Source: Nibrella saemangeumensis
Lineage (GTDB): Bacteria > Bacteroidota > Bacteroidia > Cytophagales > Spirosomataceae
Direction: 5' to 3'
Assembly (NCBI RefSeq): GCF_039541915.1
Contig: NZ_BAABHD010000024.1
Location: 62,001-126,000, forward strand
DNA length: 64,000 nt
The notes beneath the pieces are model-generated. The model did not search any database, was not told the origin of the DNA, and was given only the letters and a program-made list of their open reading frames with translations. The position numbers and the translations under genes were made by a program. This document shows, in pieces, positions 27,838 through 37,183 of this stretch (its first letter is position 1; the number at the start of each line of letters is the position of its first letter).

Positions 27838-28881
27838 CTATCTACTTTCACTCTTTTTCAACGCCCAGATATCGCCTTTCCAAACCGGATTGGCCCCCGT
27901 GTGCTTGCCGCTGAACAACCAGAGCTGGTTTTTGAATACCACACTGTGTCCACCACTGCGCACGGTCCAAGGAGCGTGTTCGGCCTGCCGGGTCCAGTTG
28001 CCCCCGTTTGCGGAATACCATACGTCGTTCTGCGCGGCCCGGTGATGATCGGCCGTGGTGTCGCGCCCGCCAAATACCCACAGTTTGTCGTCAAACACCA
28101 GCGCGCCATTGTCGAACCGCTTTTCCCAGGGGGCTTCGGAAGTCAGCTGCGTCCAGCTTTTTCCGTCCGGCGAACGCCAGACATCGGCCAGTCCCTGCCC
28201 GCTGAGCAGATAAAGCGTATCGCGCAGCACCAGTACGGCCGGCGAATCCCTGGGGGCCCAGGGAGCCTGTTCTACTTCGTTCGTCCAGTGAAACCCATCG
28301 GCAGACGACCATACATCATTCTTCATTTCCAGTGAAACGAAATCTTTGGACACCTTACTCACCCCGCCGAAGAGCCAGAGCTTACCACGAAAAGCAACCA
28401 TAGACTGTCCTTTTCTCGGTGCCCAGGCCGCGTTTTCGGCCTGTTGCCATTGTACGCCATCTGTAGAATACCAGACTTCATTGAGCAGTTGCCGGTCCTG
28501 ATACTGCATCCCTCCGTACATCCAGAGCGTATTATTGAAGAATACACTTGTCAGGTTGATTCGTTCACCCCAGTCTTTTTTGGGATGATGTACCCAGGTT
28601 ATGCCATCCGATGAAGACCATGAAGCTTTCTGCCCGGTCATCCAAAGTTTTCCGTCGAAGGCCAGGATTGGTATTATTCCCATCGGGAACGAGCCGGACT
28701 TCCATTCGTACTGATGCGATCCATTGCCCGCTGGCAGAATCTGTTGCCACTCGTAGTCCTTCGCGCTACTCAATACCTCATACTGTAGTGAAAGAGCACG
28801 TTCGCTGAACCAGTGATAAGTGGTCAAGAGCGGTACCAGCACCAGAAAGGCTGCGGGGAGGAAACTGTTCCGGAAAGGCAT
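27838..28881 (-). CDS. Exported kelch-type beta-propeller protein
   Basis: This 347-residue protein has an N-terminal hydrophobic signal or anchor (FLPAAFLVLVPLLTTYHWF) and about six repeats of the pattern W-x-P-R/WxxR, then a strand, then LW(L/V)FGG, then DVW-x-S-x-DG-x-x-W (for example LWLFGGVSKVS, VWSSADGFHWTN, LWVFGGRDTT, VWYSANGGNWTR). These are kelch/galactose-oxidase-like blades. No copper-oxidase ligand set is seen, so it is probably a binding protein. It is the second gene of the kinase operon, 39 bp after the kinase stop. Confidence 0.82.
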   Translation of the reverse strand: MPFRNSFLPAAFLVLVPLLTTYHWFSERALSLQYEVLSSAKDYEWQQILPAGNGSHQYEWKSGSFPMGIIPILAFDGKLWMTGQKASWSSSDGITWVHHPKKDWGERINLTSVFFNNTLWMYGGMQYQDRQLLNEVWYSTDGVQWQQAENAAWAPRKGQSMVAFRGKLWLFGGVSKVSKDFVSLEMKNDVWSSADGFHWTNEVEQAPWAPRDSPAVLVLRDTLYLLSGQGLADVWRSPDGKSWTQLTSEAPWEKRFDNGALVFDDKLWVFGGRDTTADHHRAAQNDVWYSANGGNWTRQAEHAPWTVRSGGHSVVFKNQLWLFSGKHTGANPVWKGDIWALKKSESR

Positions 28882-28920
28882 AGATAATAGGGTTGGTTAA
28901 TTAAATGGGTGCATTATGGC

Positions 28921-30000
28921 TCATGTTTGTCCGTTCTCGACCAGTGAAATGTAGAGAGCCGCCCGGTAGGTTTCCTGCCGGTCTTCGGTCTGCAGCGAAT
29001 AGCGCCCCGGATAAAGCAGTTCCAGCCGTTTTCGCAGATTCGTCAGGCCGATACCTTCTTTATGGCTCTTCGGGCAGGCCTTCGGTTTGTTGTTCTCTAC
29101 CGTCATTTCCACGGCGGTCGGGTTCAGGTTCAGCGTGCCGTGCAGCCAGGCTTTGTCTGCCTGCCGGCCCACCCCATGCTTAAAGGCATTCTCGACCAGC
29201 GGCAGTAGCAGTAGCGGAGCTATCTCCTGTCCGTTCGGATGGCCGTTGATTCGCAGGTCAATGTCGGAATGATCTCCGCAGCGTATTTTTTCCAGTTCGA
29301 TGTAGTTCTGCAGATAGCCGATTTCCTTTTCGAGGGGTACCCGGGCATCATCACTGTCGTACAGCATATACTCCATCATTTCCGATAGCTTCAGCACCAT
29401 ATCCGGCGCCAGATCGGATTTCTTCAGCGTTAAGGCATACAGGTTATTGAGGATGTTGAATAAGAAATGCGGGTTCACCTGCGAGCGCAGGAAATTCACT
29501 TCGGCCTGTAGTTTCTCTACCGCTATTTTTTGCAGGGTGCGCTGCTGTTCGTACCAGTCGATGCTTAATTTCAGCGGCACCATTAGACCCAAATACCATA
29601 GGGTGCTGAAGAAGTTGTACGACATCGATTCGACCCAGTTCCGGCTGCGGGTGGGAGCAATTACGAATCCATAAACGAAATAGTCATACAAAACCTGAAT
29701 TAGCAGGTATCCCAGAATGGACAAAAGCACCAGCGAGAAGTATCGGCCGTAACGCCCCGGCAGCAGGTAGCGGGGTAACAGATAATGAATATTGATGTAC
29801 GCAATGGCAATTAATAACGACACCCGAATAATCACGCAGGCCGCAAAATACGGCAGCCCGGCCTTGTAAATCAGATAGCGTCTTTCGTACAGGAAAAAGC
29901 CGGTAATGAATACCCAATAGGCCGTATGCACCAGCGCGTATTTAACGGTGGTAGTGCGATTGGAAAGCGGTATTGCTATGCGTTTGTCCAGAAAATCCAT
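28921..30000 (-). CDS. LytS/YehU-type sensor histidine kinase
   Basis: This 359-residue inner-membrane kinase has four predicted membrane segments in residues 20-155, a short coiled coil, and a His_kinase domain with the phosphoacceptor H178 in LRSQVNPHFLFNILNNLY. The ATP-binding part has the N-box LLLPLVENAFKHG and the G-box GIGLTNLRKRLELLYPG. It starts the operon that ends with the LytTR regulator gene 2.1 kb downstream. There is no large extracellular sensor domain, so the signal may come from the membrane or through the exported operon products. Confidence 0.94.
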   Translation of the reverse strand: MDFLDKRIAIPLSNRTTTVKYALVHTAYWVFITGFFLYERRYLIYKAGLPYFAACVIIRVSLLIAIAYINIHYLLPRYLLPGRYGRYFSLVLLSILGYLLIQVLYDYFVYGFVIAPTRSRNWVESMSYNFFSTLWYLGLMVPLKLSIDWYEQQRTLQKIAVEKLQAEVNFLRSQVNPHFLFNILNNLYALTLKKSDLAPDMVLKLSEMMEYMLYDSDDARVPLEKEIGYLQNYIELEKIRCGDHSDIDLRINGHPNGQEIAPLLLLPLVENAFKHGVGRQADKAWLHGTLNLNPTAVEMTVENNKPKACPKSHKEGIGLTNLRKRLELLYPGRYSLQTEDRQETYRAALYISLVENGQT

Positions 30001-30069
30001 ACCCTCTAGCCTGCTGTAAGCTTATGTAAATGAACGCAAAAGAAAGGTACAGACGAAATAATATCGACC

Positions 30070-30147
30070 AACGTCCAAAAAAGTAGAGGAAAGAAATATG
30101 CCCGTGCTACTCGTCTACTTTTCAGCCCGTTGGTCTACTATTTTTGG
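30070..30147. promoter_or_regulatory. Repeat cluster between kinase and dioxygenase genes
   Basis: GTCTACT occurs at 30113-30119 and 30133-30139 (20-bp phase), and its complement AAGTAGA at 30081-30087. Outer arms GTCCAAAAA and ATTTTTGGAC face each other. Two direct sites about two helical turns apart resemble a LytTR binding arrangement, so autoregulation of the kinase operon is possible. Confidence 0.4.
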
Positions 30148-30201
30148 ACAGAAGAGGTACCTGTGATTGCTTTGGTTAAACTATTCAGACCTCATTAAAC
30201 C

Positions 30202-30837
30202 ATGAAACGACAACACTTCATTCTATTCATCACCACGCTGATTAGTACTCTACCTGCCTTTGGTCAGGACAAACGGGTAGGCGGTCCCTGCGAAGGATGC
30301 GCAGCGATTTATGAGAGCCCGGTTCCAGCCGATAAACTGGATATGTTTGCAAAACTACCCGATGCAGCCTGGGAAGGAAAGAAGCCCATCGGCATCAACG
30401 GCATTGTGTACAAGGCCGACGGAAAAACACCCGCTCCGGGAGTAATTCTTTATATCTACCATACCGACCAGACGGGTCATTACACCGCCAAAGCCGATGC
30501 CAAAGGCTGGGAAAAACGACATGGCTCCCTCCGCGGCTGGATGCGAACCAACGAAAAAGGCGAATACAAATTTGTAACACTCCGGCCTGTCGCCTACCCC
30601 GGCCACAGCGATCCGGCCCATATCCATATTACCGTGAAAGAACCGGGTTTGAATGAATACTATATCGATGAGTATCTGTTCGCCGATGATCCGCTGCTCA
30701 CAGCCGCCCAAAAACAACGGCTGGAGAACCGGGGTGGCAGCGGCATACTCACGCTCAGGGATGTCGGCAATATGTACAAAGCCGAACGGCATATCTACCT
30801 CGGCCGGAACATTCCGAATTACCCGACAAACCAATAA
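30202..30837 (+). CDS. Secreted intradiol dioxygenase-like protein
   Basis: This 211-residue exported protein (signal MKRQHFILFITTLISTLPAFG) has the fold pattern of intradiol ring-cleavage dioxygenases such as protocatechuate 3,4-dioxygenase. Candidate non-haem iron ligands are all present: Y94 (TGHYT), Y132 (VAYPG), H140 and H142 (PAHIHI). The loop between Y132 and H140 is shorter than in classical enzymes. The early CEGC cysteine pair is typical of the secreted group. The substrate is unknown and may be a plant- or soil-derived aromatic compound. It is divergent from the LytS kinase operon. Confidence 0.82.
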   Translation: MKRQHFILFITTLISTLPAFGQDKRVGGPCEGCAAIYESPVPADKLDMFAKLPDAAWEGKKPIGINGIVYKADGKTPAPGVILYIYHTDQTGHYTAKADAKGWEKRHGSLRGWMRTNEKGEYKFVTLRPVAYPGHSDPAHIHITVKEPGLNEYYIDEYLFADDPLLTAAQKQRLENRGGSGILTLRDVGNMYKAERHIYLGRNIPNYPTNQ

Positions 30838-30891
30838 AAACCAACGCCGTACACGCGACCAGCTATCCGCTACCAGATGCTGCTATCCGGC

Positions 30892-31287
30892 TCAGCTTTG
30901 CCGCTGGCCGTAGCAGTAGCAAAGTCCGTCGGGGGCCACGACGAAAAAGACTTTCCAATTGACCTCGCCGTATTTTTGCAAATCGAAGTTCGACAGCTCT
31001 TTGGTCAGCCCACTGGCTTTCAGCTCAGCAAAAGCCGTTTCGACATTATCGACCTCAAAAAAGCAACCATCCTGGGTTGGGTCGCCCCCGTTTTCGGCCA
31101 GGCCTATCTGGATACCGTCGCGGTCGAGTATCGCCGACTGATACGGTAAATCATGGCGGGAAACTACCCGGAAGCCCATCGTTGTCTCATAGAAGGACAA
31201 GGCGGCTTCCACGTCTGCCACAGGTAAGTTCATTTTGTCCTTCTGGTAAGGCCAGACCTGTTTGATAGTTGCGTTTGCGGTTTTCAT
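30892..31287 (-). CDS. VOC family protein (glyoxalase/bleomycin resistance-like)
   Basis: This 131-residue cytoplasmic protein has one VOC domain: MNLPVADVEAALSFYETTMGF, then DRDGIQIGLAENGGDP, FFEVDNVETAFAELKASGL and WKVFFVVAPDGLCYCYGQ. These are the paired modules of the glyoxalase superfamily. A metal site is not obvious, because the usual His and Glu positions are mostly replaced, so it may bind ligand without metal. It converges with the dioxygenase gene, with 54 bp between the stops. An internal ATG at codon 19 is an alternative start. Confidence 0.8.
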   Translation of the reverse strand: MKTANATIKQVWPYQKDKMNLPVADVEAALSFYETTMGFRVVSRHDLPYQSAILDRDGIQIGLAENGGDPTQDGCFFEVDNVETAFAELKASGLTKELSNFDLQKYGEVNWKVFFVVAPDGLCYCYGQRQS

Positions 31288-31323
31288 TAATCTTGCAGTT
31301 TTTGTTCGTACCGCAGCAATACT

Positions 31324-31366
31324 AAAGGCCGCACACCATAATCTTTTTACGGTGTGCGGCCTTTTT
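31324..31366. terminator. Bidirectional hairpin between FtsX and VOC genes
   Basis: A perfect 14-bp stem (31324-31337 with 31351-31364, arms AAAGGCCGCACACC/GGTGTGCGGCCTTT) encloses 13 bases. It lies 15 bp downstream of the minus-strand permease stop. The longer T-tract is on the plus side. Confidence 0.75.
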
Positions 31367-31378
31367 CATCGACAAAGG

Positions 31379-34072
31379 TTACTCACTGCGTAAACTCTTC
31401 ACGGGATTAACCGAAGCCGCTTTAATGGCCTGATAGCTAACCGTCAGCAAGGCTATGCCAATGGCTAAAATACCGGCAACGACGAAGACCCACCATTCGA
31501 TCTCGATCCGGTAAGCAAATTCGTCCAACCACCGATTCGTAGCCCACCAGGCCACCGGAAAGGCTACCGCATTCGCTATAAGCACCAACTTCAGAAAATC
31601 GGTTGAGAGCAATAATGCCAGATTCAAAACACTGGCCCCCAGAACTTTTCGGACGCTAACTTCTTTGATGCGTTGCTCGGCAGCGTAAGTGGCCAACCCA
31701 AAAAGGCCTAAACAGGCAATGAAAACGGTGGCCAGCGCTACCCAAATCAACAGGGTTTGACGACGCTGGTCCTCTACGTAAAAACGGGCCAGTTGCTCAT
31801 CAAGGAAATGGTACTCAAAAAAGTGAGTAGGGTCTATTTTTGCCATAGCCGCTTCCATTCTTTTCAGCGTAGCCTGTGTATTACCGCCCTCAATTCTGGC
31901 CGTGTAGTAATCAATGGGGAACACCGGGTTGTTTCGGTAGGCCAGCACCATGGGAGCGATTTTGTCCCGCAACGACTGGAAATGGAAATCCTTTACAATC
32001 CCGATCACCCTGGCCTGAAAGGGCTGGTTCGAGTCGTTCAGTGGCGTGTAATCACCGCCAAAAGACCGGGCAGGAATCTCCACCAGCTGACCAGACGCTT
32101 CGCTGATGTTAAGTGCCCTGGCAGCGGTTTCGTTGAGCAGAATAGACGAAGAATCCGTTGGACTACTGAAGTTTCTGCCCTGTAGAATCTGAACTTCGAA
32201 GGTTTTGATAAAATCCTCATCGGCTCCAATCAAATAGGCGACTTTATGGTCATCCGTGTTCCCCTGAGGCTTAATTTTAATGGTTGGGATTACTTTCCAT
32301 TCACCGGGAACGCGAGAGGTGACCGATACATTTTTGACATCAGACAGTTTTACCAGTTCATCTTTGATGGCAGCCGACTCCGTTCGCGCTTTGCGGCTAT
32401 TGATATCGATCACGACCAACAAGTCTTTGGCAAACCCTAAATTCTTATCACGGGTGTAGCGCATTTGCAGGAATACAATCAGCGTGGCGATGATAATTAC
32501 CACAGAAATCATAAACTGGAAAATAACCAGCCCTTTCCGTAGCGACAAATTGCCTTTGCTCTGGAGCTTTAAGCTTTTTAACAGCAACACTGGCTTAAAC
32601 TTCGACAGCAAAAATGCTGGGTAACTGCCCGATAGCAAGCCAGTAATAACCAGCGCCAGCAGCGTATACAGCCAGATTCGATGGTCAGTCCGGAAACCCA
32701 GAGAGAGCTGTTTACCGGTAAATTCATTGAAACCCGGCAGCAACAGATTGACGAAGAATACCGACAAAACAAAGGAGATCAGCGTAAGCAGGAAGGATTC
32801 TACCAGAAATTGTTTTATTATCTGACTGCGTATAGCCCCGTTGGCTTTTCGTACGCCGATTTCTTTTGCCCGGTTGGATGCCCGTGCCGTGGTCAGATTC
32901 ATGTAGTTGATACAGGCAATCAGCAACACAAAAATCGCTACAATGGCAAAAATCTTAATGTAAAGCAGCATGCCCTGCGCCATCTCAGTTACGTTTGAAT
33001 TTCTGGCGCCATCAACAATCTGTTCGGAGTAGAGATGCATATCGGCTAACGGCTGAAGGCTATACGCCATCGAAGTGCCCGCTCCCGGCCTGAAATTGGC
33101 CTTAACCAGCGAAGTCATCTTTTCGGCAACAACCTCAGGCTTTGCATGGTCTTTTAAGAGGGCAAACACCATATAGTCGTGCGATGACCAGTCGCTGGCC
33201 GTCTGCTCATTTACGGGTTGACTGTTCAGGGAAATCACCGAACTGAAATCGAAGCTGGAGTTGCGCGGATGATTTTTCAGGACTGCCGTTATTTTCAGGG
33301 GCGATTCCATAAAATCAAATTGCACGGTTTTACCGGCAACGTTGGTGGAGTGAAAGAGCCGTTGGGCCAATTCTTCAACGATGATGATGGAGTTTGGCTC
33401 CTTCAGCGCGGTCCTCTGCTCACCATCAATCACGTCAAAGTCGAACAGCTCCATGAAGCTCTGATTGGCTAACGTCACGGTCTCCTGAAACTTGACGGGG
33501 TTCTCGGGGGTGAAAATATTAGCCCGACCGGTTCGTACGATGCGTGTCGTGTTCTCGACTTCGGCAATCTTTCGCTTCGATTCTTCGGCCAGATTGTGAC
33601 TGACGGCCGCAATGGTAAGTTCTTCGGTTTTTGTTTTTTTGTGTTCAATAATCCGGTAAATACGGCTGAAATTACTGTGTTGCTGGTCAAACGTTAGTTC
33701 ATCAAACAGGTAAAGGCCGATCAGTAGGAAACAGGAGATTCCAAACGTCAGGCCAGCCACATTGAGGGCTGTGTACAATTTGTTCCGGGAGAGTGTCCGG
33801 AAAGCAACGGTAAAATAATTGCGTAACATATCAAAGAAGGGTAAGGATTGATGACTGTGTTCCTGCTGACGCTGCCGCCTTTGCACAAAAGGCGGCAGCA
33901 CGGATGCTACATTGAGCACGTAACGGAAGGTAGCCTGCGTGCGCCCTGCCCGGCGGTACCAGTACGTATATAGTTCGTCTAAATCGCCCTCCACCTCCTC
34001 CAAGGTTTCTTCGGGATGCAGTTTGGCAAGGAGCCACCTGGCCCAACCAGGGGGCCGAATCTGGGAGTTCAT
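31379..34072 (-). CDS. FtsX/MacB-type permease with prefix domain (copy 2)
   Basis: This 897-residue inner-membrane protein has an N-terminal permease-prefix helix bundle (about 1-70, LHPEETLEEVEGDLDELYTYWYRRAGR), then two MacB periplasmic core/FtsX modules (first FtsX near NYMNLTTARASNRAKEIGVRK, second near EQRIKEVSVRKVLGAS). Eight membrane segments are expected. No ATPase domain is present and no ATPase gene is nearby, as is common for this family in Bacteroidota. It starts 3 bp after the stop of a paralog of nearly the same length. Transport or signalling of an antibiotic or peptide is a guess from the family. Confidence 0.9.
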   Translation of the reverse strand: MNSQIRPPGWARWLLAKLHPEETLEEVEGDLDELYTYWYRRAGRTQATFRYVLNVASVLPPFVQRRQRQQEHSHQSLPFFDMLRNYFTVAFRTLSRNKLYTALNVAGLTFGISCFLLIGLYLFDELTFDQQHSNFSRIYRIIEHKKTKTEELTIAAVSHNLAEESKRKIAEVENTTRIVRTGRANIFTPENPVKFQETVTLANQSFMELFDFDVIDGEQRTALKEPNSIIIVEELAQRLFHSTNVAGKTVQFDFMESPLKITAVLKNHPRNSSFDFSSVISLNSQPVNEQTASDWSSHDYMVFALLKDHAKPEVVAEKMTSLVKANFRPGAGTSMAYSLQPLADMHLYSEQIVDGARNSNVTEMAQGMLLYIKIFAIVAIFVLLIACINYMNLTTARASNRAKEIGVRKANGAIRSQIIKQFLVESFLLTLISFVLSVFFVNLLLPGFNEFTGKQLSLGFRTDHRIWLYTLLALVITGLLSGSYPAFLLSKFKPVLLLKSLKLQSKGNLSLRKGLVIFQFMISVVIIIATLIVFLQMRYTRDKNLGFAKDLLVVIDINSRKARTESAAIKDELVKLSDVKNVSVTSRVPGEWKVIPTIKIKPQGNTDDHKVAYLIGADEDFIKTFEVQILQGRNFSSPTDSSSILLNETAARALNISEASGQLVEIPARSFGGDYTPLNDSNQPFQARVIGIVKDFHFQSLRDKIAPMVLAYRNNPVFPIDYYTARIEGGNTQATLKRMEAAMAKIDPTHFFEYHFLDEQLARFYVEDQRRQTLLIWVALATVFIACLGLFGLATYAAEQRIKEVSVRKVLGASVLNLALLLSTDFLKLVLIANAVAFPVAWWATNRWLDEFAYRIEIEWWVFVVAGILAIGIALLTVSYQAIKAASVNPVKSLRSE

Positions 34073-34075
34073 GGC

Positions 34076-36739
34076 TTATTCGCTGCGTAGACTTTTCACA
34101 GGATTGATTAAAGCTGCCTTAAGTGCCTGATAACTCACGGTCAGCAAGGTAATCAGCAACGCCCCGGCACCGGACGCTATAAACACCCACCAGGGAATAT
34201 CGGTACGGTATTCGTATTTCTGAATCCAGTTGTTCAGGAAATACCAGGCAATCGGGCTGGCCAGCAGGCAGGCAATGATCACCAGTTGGACAAAATCTTT
34301 GGAAAGCAATCCCCACAGATTGGTCACGGATGCGCCCAGTACTTTTCGGATGCCGATTTCTTTGGTGCGCTGTTCGGCTATAAAGGAAGCTAATCCAAAC
34401 AGCCCCAGGCAGGAGATGAAAATGGCCAGTACAGCAAACCAGGTTGCCAGCTTGCCAATGCGCTCTTCGTTGCCAAACTTCCGGGCGTATTCTTCATCCA
34501 CAAAGTTGTACTCAAAGGGTACATTCGGTGTAAACTTTTTCAAAACGCCTTCCACTTTAGCCAAGGCACTGGTTGCGGCCAGATTCCGGTTTAACCGAAC
34601 AATGAGGAGACTTTCGGACCGTCTGGCAATGTGGAACAGCGACGGCCGCACAGGTTCATAGGGCGATTCAGCCAGCAGGTCTTTGACGACCCCGATGATT
34701 TGGAAAGGTTTGTCGTTCCACCGTAAAATCGTGCCTACCGGCTCTTTGAAACCAAGGAACTTAGCCGCCGATTCGTTGATGATGAAAGCGACAGAATCGG
34801 TCGCAAACGCTTTCGAAAAGTCACGGCCTTCTTTTATGGTCCAGCCGACAACCTTACCGTATTCGTAGGAAACCGCATTATTCGGAAAGTCGACGGCCAG
34901 GTTGGGGTCTTTCCCTTCCCAGTCAAAGCCGCCGTTGGTGTTCCAGGTACTGGTAAGTGGGCTGCGGGCCTGGGTCATCTCCTCAATGGCCCCAATGCTT
35001 TTCAGTTCATTCCGAACAGCCTCGTAATGGTCGCTCACTTCCTTCTCCAGGCCAATCCGAATCAAACCGGCACGATTGTAGCCCAGCGGTCGATTTTTGG
35101 CGTGCTCAATCTGCTTAAAGACCACGATGGTACCGATGATCAGGGTGATGGAAACGGTGAATTGCAGCACCACCAGCACTTTGCGCGGAACGGCCGCAAA
35201 ACGACCCACCCGAAAGCTGACACCTTTCAGCACTTTAACCGGTTGGAACGACGACAGGTACAAAGCCGGATAACTGCCCGCTATCAGTCCGGTCAGTAGG
35301 CAGAACGCTATACAGAGCCCCCAGAAAACGGGATTGGCCCACGGGAGCGCTGTCTTTTTATCAGCTACCTCGTTGAAGTAGGGCAAAACGAGCAAAACCA
35401 ATACCAGCGACACGATAAAGGCCAGAAAAACCACCAGAATGGATTCCAGAAAGAATTGATTGATCAACTGGCTCCGTACCGAACCAACGGCCTTCCGAAT
35501 GCCCACCTCTTTAGCCCGCTTCTCTGACCGGGCGGTGGCCAGGTTCATAAAATTAATGCAGGCCAGCAGCAGCACAAAAATTCCAATCAGACCAAAAAGC
35601 CACACAAACTCAATGCGCCCGCCGATATTGATGCCATTTTTGAAATCAGAATATAGGTGCCATTTGCTCATCGGGTGCAGAAATACCTCCGGCTTGTACC
35701 GTCTGTCTTCTTTGCTGATCCGGTTGAATTTGACATCTTTGATTTTAGCCGAAACCTTGTCCATGTCGGCGTTTTCGGCGATCTGGGCAAACGTCTGGGA
35801 GAAATTACTATCCCATGGATCATCCATTTCTTTGATCCACGTATTTTGAATGAGGTAAAGCGACCAGGGCATCATGATAGCAATCTCCCGAAAAGAAGTG
35901 TTGTATGGTAAGTCCTCGTAAACGCCCGTTACCTTTACATCGAACTGGTTGTCTACCCGCATGATTTTACCCAGGGGGTTGCCATCGCCGAAGAACGCCT
36001 TAGCCACAGATTCAGACAGGAAAATAGAATAAGGATCTTTCAAACCGGCACGGGTGCCTTTCAGCATATTCAGGCTAAGCATATCGGCAACCTCGGGATC
36101 GAAGAAGTTACCAATTTTTGTAAATCGCTTTTCACCGACCGCCAGCACATGCCCTCCCGTCCAAGAGGATTGAATCACATAGTCGAAATCACTACCGTAT
36201 TTTTCCCGGATTTCCGGACCCATGGCGGCCGGGTTGGCTACCTGCGTTTTTTTCTCGCCATTATACAGATTATGCTGCATCACCTGGGCAATGCGGTCGT
36301 AGTTGGGGTGGTACTTGTCAAACGACAATTCATCGTACAACCAAAGGCCGATAAGAGTTGCGACGGCCATACCAATTGCCAGGCCTAAGATGTTGATAAA
36401 GGAGTAGCCTTTGTGCTTCAGGAGATTCCGGAAAGCAATTTTGAGGTAATTGCGTATCATATCGGGGTGCAGGCTTGAAATGGTTCCGTATTCTGGTTTC
36501 AGGTAGTCTTTCTGTTTAGGCTGGCGTCGGCGCACAAAGGGCGGCAGTACAGATACCACATTGAGCACATACCGCAGGGTGGCCTGTATGCGGCCGGCTC
36601 GGTGGTACCAGTAGGTATACAACTCTACTAGGTCGCCCTCCACTTCTTCCAGCGTTTCCGAGGGGTGCAGCGTGGTGAGCAGCCAGTGAGTCCAGCGCGG
36701 TGGTTCAACGGGCCGGAGCTTCGAATCAGTCGGTTTCAT
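34076..36739 (-). CDS. FtsX/MacB-type permease with prefix domain (copy 1)
   Basis: This 887-residue paralog of the following gene has the prefix domain LHPSETLEEVEGDLVELYTYWYHRAGR, then MacB-PCD/FtsX modules (NFMNLATARSEKRAKEVGIRK and EQRTKEIGIRKVLGAS). I set the start at 36739 because this ATG overlaps the PadR stop as ATGA, a classic coupled junction. An ATG at 36781 would overlap the regulator by 46 bp. PadR, copy 1 and copy 2 therefore form one transcript. The prefix domain region of the two copies is clearly duplicated, while the periplasmic parts have diverged. Confidence 0.9.
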   Translation of the reverse strand: MKPTDSKLRPVEPPRWTHWLLTTLHPSETLEEVEGDLVELYTYWYHRAGRIQATLRYVLNVVSVLPPFVRRRQPKQKDYLKPEYGTISSLHPDMIRNYLKIAFRNLLKHKGYSFINILGLAIGMAVATLIGLWLYDELSFDKYHPNYDRIAQVMQHNLYNGEKKTQVANPAAMGPEIREKYGSDFDYVIQSSWTGGHVLAVGEKRFTKIGNFFDPEVADMLSLNMLKGTRAGLKDPYSIFLSESVAKAFFGDGNPLGKIMRVDNQFDVKVTGVYEDLPYNTSFREIAIMMPWSLYLIQNTWIKEMDDPWDSNFSQTFAQIAENADMDKVSAKIKDVKFNRISKEDRRYKPEVFLHPMSKWHLYSDFKNGINIGGRIEFVWLFGLIGIFVLLLACINFMNLATARSEKRAKEVGIRKAVGSVRSQLINQFFLESILVVFLAFIVSLVLVLLVLPYFNEVADKKTALPWANPVFWGLCIAFCLLTGLIAGSYPALYLSSFQPVKVLKGVSFRVGRFAAVPRKVLVVLQFTVSITLIIGTIVVFKQIEHAKNRPLGYNRAGLIRIGLEKEVSDHYEAVRNELKSIGAIEEMTQARSPLTSTWNTNGGFDWEGKDPNLAVDFPNNAVSYEYGKVVGWTIKEGRDFSKAFATDSVAFIINESAAKFLGFKEPVGTILRWNDKPFQIIGVVKDLLAESPYEPVRPSLFHIARRSESLLIVRLNRNLAATSALAKVEGVLKKFTPNVPFEYNFVDEEYARKFGNEERIGKLATWFAVLAIFISCLGLFGLASFIAEQRTKEIGIRKVLGASVTNLWGLLSKDFVQLVIIACLLASPIAWYFLNNWIQKYEYRTDIPWWVFIASGAGALLITLLTVSYQALKAALINPVKSLRSE

Positions 36740-37074
36740 AGGCCACTGAGTCGAAGCGCCTGGGGTGGAATTAGTTGCCAAAGCTCCTGCCGAAGTTGTT
36801 GAATTTCCTTCAACGCCCGGCTGCCCAGCGCGGTTATCCGAAACAGCCGCTTGCGTCGTCCGCCCCGCTCGGTGGTGGCTCCGCCTAGTTCAGAACTGAC
36901 AAAGCCCTTTTCTTCCAAACGGATGAGCGTATTATGGACGGTGCCGAAGGTGACAAGCCGACCTGTATGTTCCTCCAGAGCCTGGCTGACAGTAACACCA
37001 TAGGCTTCGCCGTCCAGAATAGCCACCATAAGCAACACTACCTCTTCAAACTCACCTAAATACGTGCGACGCAT
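36736..37074 (-). CDS. PadR-family transcriptional regulator
   Basis: This 112-residue regulator has a winged helix typical of PadR: RTYLGEFEEVVLLMVAILDGEAYGVTVSQALEE at the start, then TGRLVTFGTVHNTLIRLEEKGFV and GRRKRLFRITALGSRALKEIQQ. It lacks the long C-terminal dimer domain of subfamily 1, so it belongs to the short subfamily. Its stop overlaps the first permease start (ATGA). Such PadR genes usually repress the transporter they precede. Two palindromes upstream at 37184-37221 are possible binding sites. Confidence 0.92.
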   Translation of the reverse strand: MRRTYLGEFEEVVLLMVAILDGEAYGVTVSQALEEHTGRLVTFGTVHNTLIRLEEKGFVSSELGGATTERGGRRKRLFRITALGSRALKEIQQLRQELWQLIPPQALRLSGL

Positions 37075-37183
37075 ACCGGCTTATCATTAGTTTATATTTT
37101 ATCGTACAAATATGCTGCCAGTATTTTCAAACCAGTAAACCAACGCACAACGAGCTATTTTCGAGACAGATAGCAGCGGATAA

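Noticed and set aside
32020..32040. GGTTCGAGTC, resembling a tRNA T-arm
   Set aside because: It lies inside the permease gene and no cloverleaf can be built around it.
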